DNA of 64,000 nt from Novosphingobium umbonatum (GCF_004005905.1 NZ_SACO01000002.1:186001-250000); one strand, 5' to 3'. Numbered from the stretch's first letter, positions 18,146-27,722 are shown. Notes: generated by a model not told the origin, from the sequence alone. Made by a program: numbers and translations.

Positions 18146-19615
18146 TCAGGCCTGCACGGCCTGACACACCATTTTCAGCTCCAGATAATCATCCATGCCA
18201 TAGGCCGAGCCTTCACGGCCCAGACCCGATTGCTTCACGCCGCCAAAGGGCGCCACTTCGGTGGAGATAAGGCCGGTGTTCAGCCCCACCATCCCGTAAT
18301 GCAGCGCCTCGGGCACGCGCCATGCGCGGTCAATGTCGCGGGTGAACACATAGGCGGCAAGGCCCGCATCGGTGTCATTGGCGATGGCAATGGCTTCTTC
18401 CTCGGTTTCAAACCGCACAAGGCCGGCGAGCGGGCCGAAAGTTTCCTCGCGGCACAAAAGCGCATCGCGCGGCACATCGCGCAAAACCGTGGGGGCAAAG
18501 AAATGGCCCTGCTCCGCGCCTGCGGGCGACACCGTATCCCCGCCGGTCAGCACACTGGCGCCATGGGCCAGAGCATCAGCCACATGGGCCTGCACCTTGG
18601 CCACCGCACGGCCATCGATCAAAGGCCCTTGGTCAAAGGCGCCATCCAGCCCCGAACCGACCGACAAGGCGCCCACCTTGGCCGACAGGGCGTTGGCAAA
18701 GGCATCGTAAATACCCGATTGGACCAGAAGGCGGTTTGCACAAACGCAGGTCTGGCCAGCGTTGCGGAATTTCGAGGCCATGGCCCCTTCGACCGCCGCA
18801 TCCAGATCGGCATCGTCAAACACAATCAAAGGCGCATTGCCGCCCAGTTCCAGACTGACCCTTTTGACCGTATCCATGCAACGCGCGGCCAGCTTCTTGC
18901 CCACGGCGGTCGAGCCGGTGAAGGTGAATTTGGCAATGCGCTTATCGCCGGTCAGCACGTCGCCAATCGGCGCGGCATCGCCTGTCAACACGCTGAGCAG
19001 ACCCGCCGGAACGCCCGCCTCCTGCGCCAGCACCGCCAGAGCCAAGGCCGATAAAGGCGTGAGTTCGGAAGGCTTGATGATAATGGCGCAGCCCGCCGCC
19101 AGCGCGGGGCCAGCCTTGCGGGTAATCATCGCCAGCGGGAAATTCCATGGGGTGATGGCCGCCACGATCCCCACCGGCTCTTTGCGCACCAGAATGCGAC
19201 GGTCTGCAGCATGAGGGGTCAGAACATCGCCGGTGACACGGCGGGCTTCCTCGGCAAACCATTCCAGAAAGCTGGCAGCATAGGCCACCTCGCCGCGCGC
19301 CTCGGCCAAAGGCTTGCCCTGTTCGGCGGTCATGATGCGCGCCAGATCCTCCTGATGCGCGATCATCAACTCGCCCCAACGGCGCAGCACCGCCCCGCGC
19401 GCCTTGCCCGTCAACCGCGCCCAAGCTTTCTGGGCAGGCACCGCAGCCTCCACCGCCGCCAGCGCCGCATCCGCGCCCAGATTGGGCACATGGGCCAACA
19501 AGGCACCCGTGGCCGGATTGGTGACAGCCAGTTTCGCCACTGCCCCCACCCATTCGCCAGCCACAAAAGCCGCCTCACGCAAGAGGGCGGGATGTTCGAG
19601 CGTCAAGTTGGCCAT
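18146..19615 (-). CDS. gabD: NAD(P)-dependent succinate-semialdehyde dehydrogenase-type aldehyde dehydrogenase (489 aa)
   Basis: Full-length aldehyde dehydrogenase. It has ITPWNFPLAMITRK, FTGSTAVGKKLA for cofactor binding, the catalytic Glu in LELGGNAPLI and the catalytic Cys in NAGQTCVCANR, with the double Cys typical of GabD. The C-terminus has PFGGVKQSGLGREG, the usual GabD signature. It oxidises succinic semialdehyde or a similar aldehyde acid to feed the TCA cycle. The ATG at 19615 has AAGGA nine bases upstream. A neighbouring transporter and the amine oxidase far downstream make an amine- or GABA-like degradation role possible, but no transaminase is present. Confidence 0.9.
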   Translation of the reverse strand: MANLTLEHPALLREAAFVAGEWVGAVAKLAVTNPATGALLAHVPNLGADAALAAVEAAVPAQKAWARLTGKARGAVLRRWGELMIAHQEDLARIMTAEQGKPLAEARGEVAYAASFLEWFAEEARRVTGDVLTPHAADRRILVRKEPVGIVAAITPWNFPLAMITRKAGPALAAGCAIIIKPSELTPLSALALAVLAQEAGVPAGLLSVLTGDAAPIGDVLTGDKRIAKFTFTGSTAVGKKLAARCMDTVKRVSLELGGNAPLIVFDDADLDAAVEGAMASKFRNAGQTCVCANRLLVQSGIYDAFANALSAKVGALSVGSGLDGAFDQGPLIDGRAVAKVQAHVADALAHGASVLTGGDTVSPAGAEQGHFFAPTVLRDVPRDALLCREETFGPLAGLVRFETEEEAIAIANDTDAGLAAYVFTRDIDRAWRVPEALHYGMVGLNTGLISTEVAPFGGVKQSGLGREGSAYGMDDYLELKMVCQAVQA

Positions 19616-19850
19616 CACTGCTTGTCCTTGTTCCAGCCTGCAAAAAGGCGCATCTGTTTAGGCCATAGGCCATAGCGAACCACAAGCCCCAGCCCCCATG
19701 CCCGCGCTGCGGATAGGCTCCCGGATTGCTTGCGCATGCTCTGACCGGGAGGACTTGATGCGCCTTGCAAATTTCATGGCGGCTTCGTCACTTTTGCGCT
19801 TGTCATCCCCGATACCACCGGCTAAGGGCGCGTCTCGCCCAAGATGGCGC

Positions 19851-19926
19851 GCCGCTTTAGCTCAGTCGGTAGAGCACATCATTCGTAATGATGGGGCCAG
19901 GTGTTCGAATCACCTAAGCGGCACCA
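19851..19926 (+). tRNA. tRNA-Thr (anticodon CGT)
   Basis: A complete 76-nt cloverleaf: acceptor GCCGCTT/AAGCGGC, D-arm GCTC-GAGC, anticodon loop TTCGTAA between CATCA and TGATG, T-arm AGGTG-TTCGAAT-CACCT, and encoded CCA. It reads ACG codons. No integrated element is visible beside it. Confidence 0.97.
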
Positions 19927-19953
19927 CCTTCCTAAAGACATCGCAAGCACCCT

Positions 19954-19975
19954 CCCCCACCGCATAGGGTGGGGG
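19954..19975. terminator. Hairpin after tRNA-Thr
   Basis: CCCCCACC and GGTGGGGG pair around a 6-nt loop, 28 bases after the tRNA. There is no T run, so termination is only suggested. Confidence 0.4.
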
Positions 19976-20003
19976 CGAGATTCTCGCCGTCCCCTCACAC
20001 CCC

Positions 20004-20762
20004 TCACCCCTGGCTCAATTCCGCCACCAGATCATAGGCATCGCCGCGGTAATAGCATTGCGCGACCTCGATCACGCGATCGTCGGGCAGGAAAGCGCGG
20101 CGGTCGATGAACAGGCAGGGGTCGCCCTCGGCCACGCCCAGCAATTCGGCCTGTTTGGCGCTGAAACCCACCGCGCGTACCCTCTGCAACACGCGGACGG
20201 GGCGATAGCCGCGCAGGTCCAGCGCTTCATACAACGATTCCTCCACCGCATCGGCCGAAGGCAGGCCCCACGCAGGCACCACCACATGCTCGAAAGCCAT
20301 GGTCTCGCCATCGGCATAGCGGATGCGTTGGAAACGATAGACCGGTGATCCGGGCGACAGGCCCAGCGAGAGCGCCTCGTCGGGCGTCACCATACCCTCG
20401 CTGCGGTCCAGCCAACGGCTAGCCGGCTTGCGCCCGCGCGAGAGCATGTCTTCGGAAAAGGAGGAGAGTTTGGAAATGCTCTTTTCCACCCGCCCTCTTT
20501 CGGCAGGCGCAGGACCAGCGACAAAGGTTCCCGCCCCCTTGCGGCGTTCCAACAGGCCATCATCAACCAATTGATCAATCGCCTTGCGGATGGTCACCCG
20601 CGACAGGGCATATAGGTCGCCCAATTCGCGCTCGCTGGGCAAGGCGCTGCCCAAGGCCAAGCGGCGGCCTTCGATCGCGCTGCGCAGCAATTTCTGCAAA
20701 CGGAGATAGCGCGGCCCTGCCTCGTCCTCATCGAGCACACCGACCTGATCGATAAAGGCCAT
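20004..20762 (-). CDS. nagR: GntR-family (HutC/UTRA) transcriptional regulator of the nag operon (252 aa)
   Basis: The N-terminal winged helix-turn-helix covers about residues 18-85 (LPSERELGDLYALSRVTIRK, a canonical GntR recognition segment). It is followed by a UTRA ligand-binding domain (about 105-245), the HutC/NagR/DasR layout that senses phosphorylated amino sugars such as GlcN-6-P or GlcNAc-6-P. It is the last gene of the nag run, 190 bp after the EIICB gene, with a hairpin in the gap. It is likely the repressor of the divergent nag operon and receptor promoters. Some genera call this type NagQ. Confidence 0.88.
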   Translation of the reverse strand: MAFIDQVGVLDEDEAGPRYLRLQKLLRSAIEGRRLALGSALPSERELGDLYALSRVTIRKAIDQLVDDGLLERRKGAGTFVAGPAPAERGRVEKSISKLSSFSEDMLSRGRKPASRWLDRSEGMVTPDEALSLGLSPGSPVYRFQRIRYADGETMAFEHVVVPAWGLPSADAVEESLYEALDLRGYRPVRVLQRVRAVGFSAKQAELLGVAEGDPCLFIDRRAFLPDDRVIEVAQCYYRGDAYDLVAELSQG

Positions 20763-20882
20763 AAATCTCCCTTGGAACGCCTTGATAGCGCTCTACCTGC
20801 GCGTTTTGCTGACAGGACAAAGCGGTTCCTGTCAATCGCCAAGGCAGGAAATAGCTATTTGCAAAGAATGCACAAGCAAGTC

Positions 20883-20919
20883 GGGGCCGACAGGGCTGTT
20901 AAAAACCCTGTCTGGCCCC
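20883..20919. other. Intra-operon hairpin between nagE and nagR
   Basis: Two nested stems, GGGGCC/GGCCCC and ACAGGG/CCCTGT, enclose a 10-nt A/T-rich loop, 34 bases after the nagE stop on the minus strand. No T run follows, so it looks more like an RNA processing or stability element or leaky attenuator than a full terminator. Confidence 0.6.
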
Positions 20920-20952
20920 TCCTCCTGCGTCCGCGATTGAAGGTGCGGATGC

Positions 20953-22665
20953 CTATTGCCAAGCGGCCAAAGTTTCGGGCGCGAAAAGCAAATGCCACTG
21001 GCCTGCATTCTGCCATGCGCCGCGCAGGCCATGGGCCTTTAACGCGGCCAGATCGGGCTCTGCGTCACATTCCACCACCAGACGGCTATGGCCAAGCCAT
21101 ACTTTGGCCGTAACCGGCATAGACTGTTGTATAAATTCAGGCAGCTTTTGGCGCTCCACCGCCTGCAAACCGATCGTCTCAGCCGCCAAAGGCTTGGGCG
21201 CGGCAACCGCCACCGGCCCCTTGGCCATGGCACGGCTGATCTCGCTGGCCACACTATCGGCCTGCGGGCCAAGGATCACCTGCAAGCCCTGCGCCGAGGG
21301 GCGGATCAAGCCGCGCGCACCCAAAGCCTTCAGCGCCGCCTCACTCACCGCCGCCTGATCGCCCACCACCAGCCGCAGCCGCGTGGTGCAGGCGCCCACT
21401 TCCAGCAGATTGCCCGCCCCGCCCAGCGCCGCCACAAAAGCCGCGCCGCGCTCCTGCTCGCCTTCAACAGTAGGGGCCACATCATCCGCTTCACGGCCCG
21501 GTGTTTTCAGGTCCAGCTTCACAATGGCCAAGCGGAACACCGCATAATAGACCGCAAAATAGGCCAGCCCCACTGGCACCAGCAGCAGAGGCCGCGTCGC
21601 CTTGGCATAATTGAGCACAAAGTCGAACAGGCCCGCCGAAAAACCAAAGCCCAGATGCACATCCAACGCCGCCATCAAGGCCATGCTCACACCGGTCAGC
21701 ACCGCATGCAGCGCATAAAGCGCGGGCGCGAGGAACATGAAGCTGAACTCGATCGGCTCGGTCACGCCGGTCAGGAAGCTGGTCGCAGCAAGACTGGCCA
21801 ACATACCGCCCGCCTCACGCCGCTTTTCGGGCCGCGCGCTGCGATACATGGCAAGGCAGGCCGCAGGCAGGCCAAACATCATGACCGGAAAAAAGCCGCT
21901 CATAAAGGCGCCAGCATGGGGATCACCGGCAAAGAAGCGGCGCAGGTCACCTGTTGCGCCATGGTAATCGCCCAGCACAAACCACGCGATATTGTTCAGA
22001 ATATGATGCAGCCCCGTCACCAGCAGCAGGCGGTTGAGCAGACCATAGACAAACAATCCAAACCCGCCGCTGGCCAAAGCCGCGCGCGAGGCGGCATCGA
22101 CACCGGCATTGATCGCCTCATGGCTAAAGCCCACCAAAGCCGCCAGCAACACGCCGCAAGCCCCCGCCACAATCGGCACAAAGCGCTTGCCGCCAAAGAA
22201 GGCGAGGAAATCGGGCGGGCGGAAGCCGGAGAAGCGGTTATAACCCTGCCCGCCGACAATGCCGGAAATAATGCCCAAAGGCACAGCCACACGGCCGATC
22301 TGCCCCTGTTTCCACGCCGCCTGCATCGCCGCCTTGGCTGCATCGGCAAGGCCGACGCCCACATCGGCAGGCACCTTCAGCAGCGCCTTGGCCCCTTCGC
22401 TGGCCACCAGAAAACACACCACGCCCGCCAGAGGCGCCGCGCCATTGCCATCGCGGGCAAAACCGGTGGCCACGCCAATGGCAAACAACAGGCCCAGATT
22501 GGAGAACATCGCCTCGCCCGCCGCGCTGACGAAAGGCAGGCCCAGCAGGTCGGGCTGGCCAAGGCGCAGCAGCAGCGCCGCCACCGGCAGCACCGCAATC
22601 GGCAGCATCAGCGCGCGACCAAGGCTTTGCAGCCCCTGCGCCATGGTTTTGGCCAGATCACTCAT
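20953..22665 (-). CDS. nagE: PTS N-acetylglucosamine transporter subunit EIICB (570 aa)
   Basis: The membrane EIIC domain spans about residues 15-380 with the sugar-site motifs LHHILNNIAWF (219-229) and GVTEPIEFSF (300-309). The EIIB domain follows with phospho-acceptor Cys426 in GACTTRLRL. It imports GlcNAc (or a relative) as the 6-phosphate. Unlike the enterobacterial NagE there is no fused EIIA; that domain lies in the upstream gene. About 80 C-terminal residues after EIIB form an extra domain I cannot name. The start at 22665 overlaps the previous stop by one base (TAATG), which implies coupled translation. Confidence 0.92.
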   Translation of the reverse strand: MSDLAKTMAQGLQSLGRALMLPIAVLPVAALLLRLGQPDLLGLPFVSAAGEAMFSNLGLLFAIGVATGFARDGNGAAPLAGVVCFLVASEGAKALLKVPADVGVGLADAAKAAMQAAWKQGQIGRVAVPLGIISGIVGGQGYNRFSGFRPPDFLAFFGGKRFVPIVAGACGVLLAALVGFSHEAINAGVDAASRAALASGGFGLFVYGLLNRLLLVTGLHHILNNIAWFVLGDYHGATGDLRRFFAGDPHAGAFMSGFFPVMMFGLPAACLAMYRSARPEKRREAGGMLASLAATSFLTGVTEPIEFSFMFLAPALYALHAVLTGVSMALMAALDVHLGFGFSAGLFDFVLNYAKATRPLLLVPVGLAYFAVYYAVFRLAIVKLDLKTPGREADDVAPTVEGEQERGAAFVAALGGAGNLLEVGACTTRLRLVVGDQAAVSEAALKALGARGLIRPSAQGLQVILGPQADSVASEISRAMAKGPVAVAAPKPLAAETIGLQAVERQKLPEFIQQSMPVTAKVWLGHSRLVVECDAEPDLAALKAHGLRGAWQNAGQWHLLFAPETLAAWQ

Positions 22666-25175
22666 TATGCTTGCCCCCCGATAAAGGCCGCTGCCAGGCG
22701 GCGCACATCGCCAGCACTCGCCGCCTGCAACACTTGGGCCCCCAGAGCCTCGCAATCGGCAAGGTTCAGACTGCGCACCAAGGCCTTGATCTCCGCCACC
22801 ATGGCCGGAGCCGCCGAAAGTTCGCGCACACCCAGCCCGATCAGGATCGGCACCGCCAAAGGATCGGAAGCCAAGCCGCCGCAAACGCCCACCCATTTGC
22901 CCTGCGCCGCCCCGCCACGGCAGGTCTGCGCAATCAGGCGCAGCACCGCCGGGTCCAGCCCGTCCAGCCCTGCCGCCACCGCCGGATTGCCGCGATCCAT
23001 GGCCAGCGTATATTGCGTCAAATCATTGGTGCCGATGGAAAGAAACGCGCATTCCGCCGCCAGAGCATCGGCCATCACCGCCGCCGCCGGCGTTTCCACC
23101 ATCACGCCCAGATCGGGCAAAGCCACACCCAAAGCTTCCGCCTCGGCCTGCGCCACGGCCTGCAGCGCGCGCAATTCCTCCACCCGCGCCACCATCGGCG
23201 CCATGATCTTTACCTTGCGCCCCACCGAAGCGCGCAAAATGGCGCGCAATTGGGTGGACAGAACATCGGGCCTCGCCAGACCAACCCGCAGGCCACGCAG
23301 GCCCATGGCGGGGTTTTCCTCCGGCGCGATGGGCAGATAGGGCGCAGGCTTGTCCCCGCCTATGTCGAGCAGGCGGATGATCAGCGGGCGGCCTTCCAGT
23401 GCATCGGCAATGGCGCCATATTGCGCAGCCTGCTCATCCTCGTCGGGCGCGCTCTGGCGGTCGAGGAACAGGAATTCGGTGCGCAGCAAGCCACAGCCTT
23501 CCGCGCCATTCGCCACCGCAGGCGCGGCATCGCCCAGCTTGCCCAGATTGGCAAAGACCTCGATCCGCGTGCCGTCACTGGTGCGCCCTTCCTCGCCCGC
23601 CATGGCCAGAGCAGCAGCGCGGCGCTTGGCGCGGGCGGCGATCAAACCTTCCACCGCCGCGATACGCAGCCCATCCGGTGCCACTTCCAGCGCCGCGCCA
23701 TCGGCGTCCAGCACCAGATCCGCGCCTTGCTCGATGCTCAACACACCCTCGCCCAGTGCCACCACGGCAGGCAGACCGCGACTGGCCGCGATAATCGCCA
23801 CATGCGAGGTTGGCCCGCCCTTGGCCGTGGCCAGACCCACCACGCGGGTCAGATCCAGCGCGGCCACTTCGGATGGCATCAAATCCTCGGCAATCAGGAT
23901 CGCGCCTTCTGGCGGGACGGGCGCTTCCGGCTGACCGCCACACAATTGCCATTGCAGGCGCAGTTCCAGATCGAGCAGGTCCCCCGCCCTTTCCGCAAAG
24001 CGCGGATCGGGCAAGGCGCGCAGGGCTTCTGCCTCGGCCCACATGACTTTGCGCCACGCCATCGCCGCACTGGCGCCTTCGGCCATAGCGTCCCGCACGC
24101 GGGCGAGCAGGTCTTCATCCTCCAGCAAGGCCAGATGGGCGGCCAAAATCGCCTGCTGCTGCGCGCTGCCTTGGCTGGCCTGCGCCGCCAGATCAGCGCG
24201 CAGAGCGGTGAGAGCTGCATCAAACTGCGATTGTTCCACCACCGCACCGGCGCTGACCTGCGCCAAACTCGGCTCTGGGCGCTGCATCGGCCACGCGCGG
24301 CCAATCGCTATGCCGGTGGCCGCCATCACCCCGCGCAAAACATCGCCCGCCTGCGGAGCCTTAGCTGCCATAACAGGCGCGGTCACGACAGGCGCCGCCT
24401 CGCTCACTGCGCGATATTCGCCCATACCGCTTTCGATCAGCGCGACCAGAGCAGCCAGAGCCTGCTCGGCCTGCGCGCCTTGCGCGGTTAACTCGATCGT
24501 ATCGCCATGGCCCACACCCAATCGCAACATCGCGCTGGGGCTGGTGATGGCCGCGCTTTGGCCACGGATCTGCACCGTCACCCGCGCCTCAAACTCCCGC
24601 GCACAGGCGGCCAGTTTGGCGCTGGGGCGGGCATGCAGCCCATGCGCCAGCGGCACGCGCAATTCTTGGGCGAACACCAGCCCTGCGCTTTCAAGCGACA
24701 CCTCTGCCGCCATGCCGCCGCTCAACCGGCCCAGCACATCGCCCTTGGCCACCAGACCCTGCTCCAGCGCGGGCTGCCAATCCCAGCCCTGCGCCTCGAT
24801 CAGGATCATCGGCATGATCAGGCTCTTGGCCCGCGCCGCCACAGCATTCACATCCACGCGCAGCAAGGGATCGCCCGAGGCCACCTGCTGCCCCGCCTGC
24901 ACCAGCGGGGTAAAGCCAGCCCCGCCCAAACGCACCGTTTCCAGCCCGAAATGCAGCAACAACTCCAGCCCTTCGGCCAGACGCAAAGTCACCGCATGGC
25001 CCGCCGCATGGACCGAGATCACCTCGCCCGCAGCAGGCGCGCAAACCACATCGCCCAGCGGGTCCAGCGCCAGCCCCGCGCCGAGCAAGCCGCTGGCAAA
25101 GGCCTCGTCGGGCACTTGGGCCAGGGGGCAGATCCAGCCATCCATCGGCGCGATCAGATCGAGATGCCGGTCCAT
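22665..25175 (-). CDS. nagF: PTS EIIA-HPr-enzyme I fusion protein (836 aa)
   Basis: Three PTS modules lie in one chain. An EIIA-Glc-type domain has active His75 in LLLHFGLETV. An HPr domain has His181 in GLHARPSAK. Enzyme I has His458 in GGPTSHVAIIA, then the PEP-binding GTNDLTQYTLAMDR and the C-terminal VCGGLASDP. It transfers phosphate from PEP to EIICB and so powers GlcNAc uptake. The ATG at 25175 has AGAGG five bases upstream; the longer frame is antisense-like. The gene lies 10 bp after nagA. A complete dedicated phosphorelay means no general PTS is needed. Confidence 0.94.
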   Translation of the reverse strand: MDRHLDLIAPMDGWICPLAQVPDEAFASGLLGAGLALDPLGDVVCAPAAGEVISVHAAGHAVTLRLAEGLELLLHFGLETVRLGGAGFTPLVQAGQQVASGDPLLRVDVNAVAARAKSLIMPMILIEAQGWDWQPALEQGLVAKGDVLGRLSGGMAAEVSLESAGLVFAQELRVPLAHGLHARPSAKLAACAREFEARVTVQIRGQSAAITSPSAMLRLGVGHGDTIELTAQGAQAEQALAALVALIESGMGEYRAVSEAAPVVTAPVMAAKAPQAGDVLRGVMAATGIAIGRAWPMQRPEPSLAQVSAGAVVEQSQFDAALTALRADLAAQASQGSAQQQAILAAHLALLEDEDLLARVRDAMAEGASAAMAWRKVMWAEAEALRALPDPRFAERAGDLLDLELRLQWQLCGGQPEAPVPPEGAILIAEDLMPSEVAALDLTRVVGLATAKGGPTSHVAIIAASRGLPAVVALGEGVLSIEQGADLVLDADGAALEVAPDGLRIAAVEGLIAARAKRRAAALAMAGEEGRTSDGTRIEVFANLGKLGDAAPAVANGAEGCGLLRTEFLFLDRQSAPDEDEQAAQYGAIADALEGRPLIIRLLDIGGDKPAPYLPIAPEENPAMGLRGLRVGLARPDVLSTQLRAILRASVGRKVKIMAPMVARVEELRALQAVAQAEAEALGVALPDLGVMVETPAAAVMADALAAECAFLSIGTNDLTQYTLAMDRGNPAVAAGLDGLDPAVLRLIAQTCRGGAAQGKWVGVCGGLASDPLAVPILIGLGVRELSAAPAMVAEIKALVRSLNLADCEALGAQVLQAASAGDVRRLAAAFIGGQA

Positions 25176-25185
25176 ATTGCCTCTT

Positions 25186-26340
25186 TTACTCGCTGGCCGC
25201 GCTGTAACGGCAAGTGCCGCCAATCCATGTCTGCTGCACCGCCATCTCTGCGTCCAGCACCACAAAATCCGCCGCCTGCCCCACGGCCAGACGCCCCATA
25301 TGCTCCGCCAAGCCCAGATAGGCCGCAGGCGTGGCCGAAGCCATGGCGGACACTTGCGCCACCGGCAGGCCGGTCATCGCCAAAGTGTTGCGCAAGGCGC
25401 TGGCCATATCCAGCCCCGATCCGGCCAGAGTGCCCGCCGCATCGGTGCATTTGCCATCGCGCACATAGATCGGGCGGCCATCCAGCATGAAAGGCTGCCC
25501 GCCATTGCCCACACCGGGCATGGCATCGGTCACCAGCATCAGCCGGTCAGCGCCCTTCACGCGGCAGGCCAGACGCACCGCCGCAGGGGCGACATGCACA
25601 CCATCGACAATCAAGCCGCAAAACACATCATCACGGTCCAGCGCCGCACCCACCACGCCGGGGGCACGATGCTGCAAAGGGGTCATGGCGTTGAACAGAT
25701 GGGTCACGCCGGTAATGCCATGGTCGAAACCATGCAGAGCCTGTTCATAGCTGGCATTGGTATGGCCCGCGCTCAACACCACGCCTGCCGCTGCCAAGGC
25801 GGCAATCTGCTCGGCGCTGGCCAGTTCGGGCGCCAGCGTCAGCATCACCACCCCGCGCCTTTTGGCGGTCAACAGGGCGATGGTGGCATCATCCAGCAGG
25901 CGCAGGCGCTCCTCGCTATGGATGCCTTTGCGCGCGGGGTTGATGAAGGGGCCTTCAATATGTACGCCCACCACACCCGCCACGCCCTGCGCGATGGCAT
26001 CATCCACCGCGTCCAGCGCCGCCGCCACAGCCTCCACCGAATCGCTGATCAACGTGGGCATCAGTGCGGTGGTGCCAAATTGCGCATGGGCTGCGGCAAT
26101 CGCCGCCACGCCCGCCGCGCTGGGCTGGTCGTTAAACAGCACCCCGCCGCCGCCATTGACCTGCGTATCGACAAAACCGGGCAACAGCCAGCCACCCTTC
26201 AGGTCGATCACTTGGTCGGCAGGCTGCGCGGTAACATCTTCCACCGCCACCAGCTTGCCATCCTCGATCACCAACCTTGCCGAGGCGCGCAGCTCTCCCC
26301 CGATCAGGGCGAGGCCATTTTGAATATCGAGCGCCATCAT
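25186..26340 (-). CDS. nagA: N-acetylglucosamine-6-phosphate deacetylase (384 aa)
   Basis: An amidohydrolase-fold enzyme with the metal and substrate motifs of NagA: LPGFVDTQVNGGGG, HIEGPFINPARKG, SAGHTNASYE, THLFNAMTPLQHR and LVTDAMPG (catalytic Asp). It removes acetate from GlcNAc-6-P to give GlcN-6-P. The length is normal for the family. The ATG at 26340 overlaps the stop of the SIS-domain gene as ATGA. It sits second in the nag operon. Confidence 0.96.
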   Translation of the reverse strand: MMALDIQNGLALIGGELRASARLVIEDGKLVAVEDVTAQPADQVIDLKGGWLLPGFVDTQVNGGGGVLFNDQPSAAGVAAIAAAHAQFGTTALMPTLISDSVEAVAAALDAVDDAIAQGVAGVVGVHIEGPFINPARKGIHSEERLRLLDDATIALLTAKRRGVVMLTLAPELASAEQIAALAAAGVVLSAGHTNASYEQALHGFDHGITGVTHLFNAMTPLQHRAPGVVGAALDRDDVFCGLIVDGVHVAPAAVRLACRVKGADRLMLVTDAMPGVGNGGQPFMLDGRPIYVRDGKCTDAAGTLAGSGLDMASALRNTLAMTGLPVAQVSAMASATPAAYLGLAEHMGRLAVGQAADFVVLDAEMAVQQTWIGGTCRYSAASE

Positions 26341-27410
26341 CGCGTACGGGTCACCTTGGCAAGATAGGGAGGTTGGTCGGGATCATGCCCGCGCGCCTGC
26401 GCCAAAGTGTTAGCCATGCGATAGAAGCTGGCAATCATCAACAACGGCGACAATTCATCACGCACAGGCAATGCGGGCAACAGGGTTACGCCTTCGGGCG
26501 CGGTGCCTTGCGCATCGGCCAGCCAGACCTTGGCGCCGCGCATGGCAAATTCGCCCGCAATGGCGCGCACATCATCGCCGGTGGCATCGCCGCCCGCAAA
26601 GGCCAGCACGGGGAAATTCTCGCGCACCACCGCCATCGGGCCATGGCGCACTTCGGCGGCGCTGAAAGCCTCGCCATGCAGGGCGGAGGTTTCCTTCAGC
26701 TTCAGCGCAGCCTCCTGCGCAATGGCCAGACCATAGCCACGGCCGATGATGAACAGATTGGCCACATCCACCAGCCCGCCGATCAAGGGCGTCCAGTCCT
26801 GCGTAAAGGCGGCGTCGAGCTGTACGGGCAGTGCTTCCAGATCGCGGGTAAGGCCCGCATCGCCACTCCAGGCCGCCACCAGCGCGGCAATGCCTGCCAG
26901 CGAGGTAATATAGGATTTGGTCGCCGCCACCGAACGTTCCTCACCCGCATGCAAAGGTAGGGTGAAATCGGCCATCTGCGCCAGGGGCGAGCTTTCATCA
27001 TTGACCAGCGCCACCACGGTCGCGCCGCTGGCCTGTTGGCGTTCTACCGTGGCCAGCATATCGGGGCTGCGGCCCGATTGCGAAATGGCAAGGCACAGTA
27101 CGCCCGCCCCATCCCGATGCGCCACCGGCGAATCATAGACCGACACGGTGGAGAAAGCAGCCGAAGCCGTAGGCAGGCCCAGCTTGGTCTCGATCATATA
27201 TTTGGCATAGGTGGCCGCATGGTCGGACGAGCCACGCGCACAGGTGATCACCAAAGCGGGCGGGCGCTGCGCCAGATGATCGGCCAGCCGGTCCAGTTCG
27301 GCGCGGTTATGCGCCATGAAGCGGCCCACGGCGGCGCCTGCCTCGGCGGCCTCGGCGTACATAAGGGTGGATTTCAGCCTCTGCCCATGATCAAGCGTCG
27401 GAGATGTCAC
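26337..27410 (-). CDS. nagB-II: Glucosamine-6-phosphate deaminase, SIS-domain type NagB-II (357 aa)
   Basis: Two SIS domains resemble the isomerase half of GlmS: VITCARGSSDHAATYAKY, AISQSGRSPDML and ALKLKETSALHGEAFS with EVRHGPMAV. The glutaminase half is absent, as in NagB-II proteins that convert GlcN-6-P to fructose-6-P and ammonia and replace classic NagB. The chosen GTG at 27410 has AGGA just upstream; the ATG at 27362 has no ribosome site but is also possible. It is the first gene of the nag operon. Confidence 0.88.
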   Translation of the reverse strand: MTSPTLDHGQRLKSTLMYAEAAEAGAAVGRFMAHNRAELDRLADHLAQRPPALVITCARGSSDHAATYAKYMIETKLGLPTASAAFSTVSVYDSPVAHRDGAGVLCLAISQSGRSPDMLATVERQQASGATVVALVNDESSPLAQMADFTLPLHAGEERSVAATKSYITSLAGIAALVAAWSGDAGLTRDLEALPVQLDAAFTQDWTPLIGGLVDVANLFIIGRGYGLAIAQEAALKLKETSALHGEAFSAAEVRHGPMAVVRENFPVLAFAGGDATGDDVRAIAGEFAMRGAKVWLADAQGTAPEGVTLLPALPVRDELSPLLMIASFYRMANTLAQARGHDPDQPPYLAKVTRTR

Positions 27411-27488
27411 AAAAAGATCCTGCCTTTGCGCCACAGGGCATGGCCCCATGGCGTGATGATGCCGGATGACCGGCAAGTGATATTTAAT

Positions 27489-27506
27489 TGGTATTATTTT
27501 ATGCCA
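27489..27506. promoter_or_regulatory. Candidate NagR/NagQ operator
   Basis: TGGTATT-ATTT-TATGCCA, an imperfect inverted repeat with a 4-nt spacer. It resembles the TGGTATT-N4-AATACCA box that I recall (from memory) for the GntR-type NagQ of Xanthomonas; the right arm matches at five of seven positions. It lies about 80 bp upstream of nagB-II. Confidence 0.5.
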
Positions 27507-27722
27507 GACCACTTTGCAACAGCTTTTGTCATCCTTCGCAATTTGGCGTATGCCTTTGCGGCCGCCACCATGGGTTCAGGCAGACCAATGGCGAGTCGGA
27601 AAATCGAAGAAACTCCCGCAAAATCATGCCATTCAGCAGGATTCAGAAGATGCGGCAGCGCCAACCCCGCCCGCCACCGCAACCAAACCCGTCAAATTGG
27701 CAATACCAAAATAGACGGATGT

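Noticed and set aside
21088-26367. Several long plus-strand frames across the nag operon (up to 774 aa)
   Set aside because: All are antisense to nagE, nagF, nagA and nagB-II, whose active-site motifs are intact, and none has family motifs.
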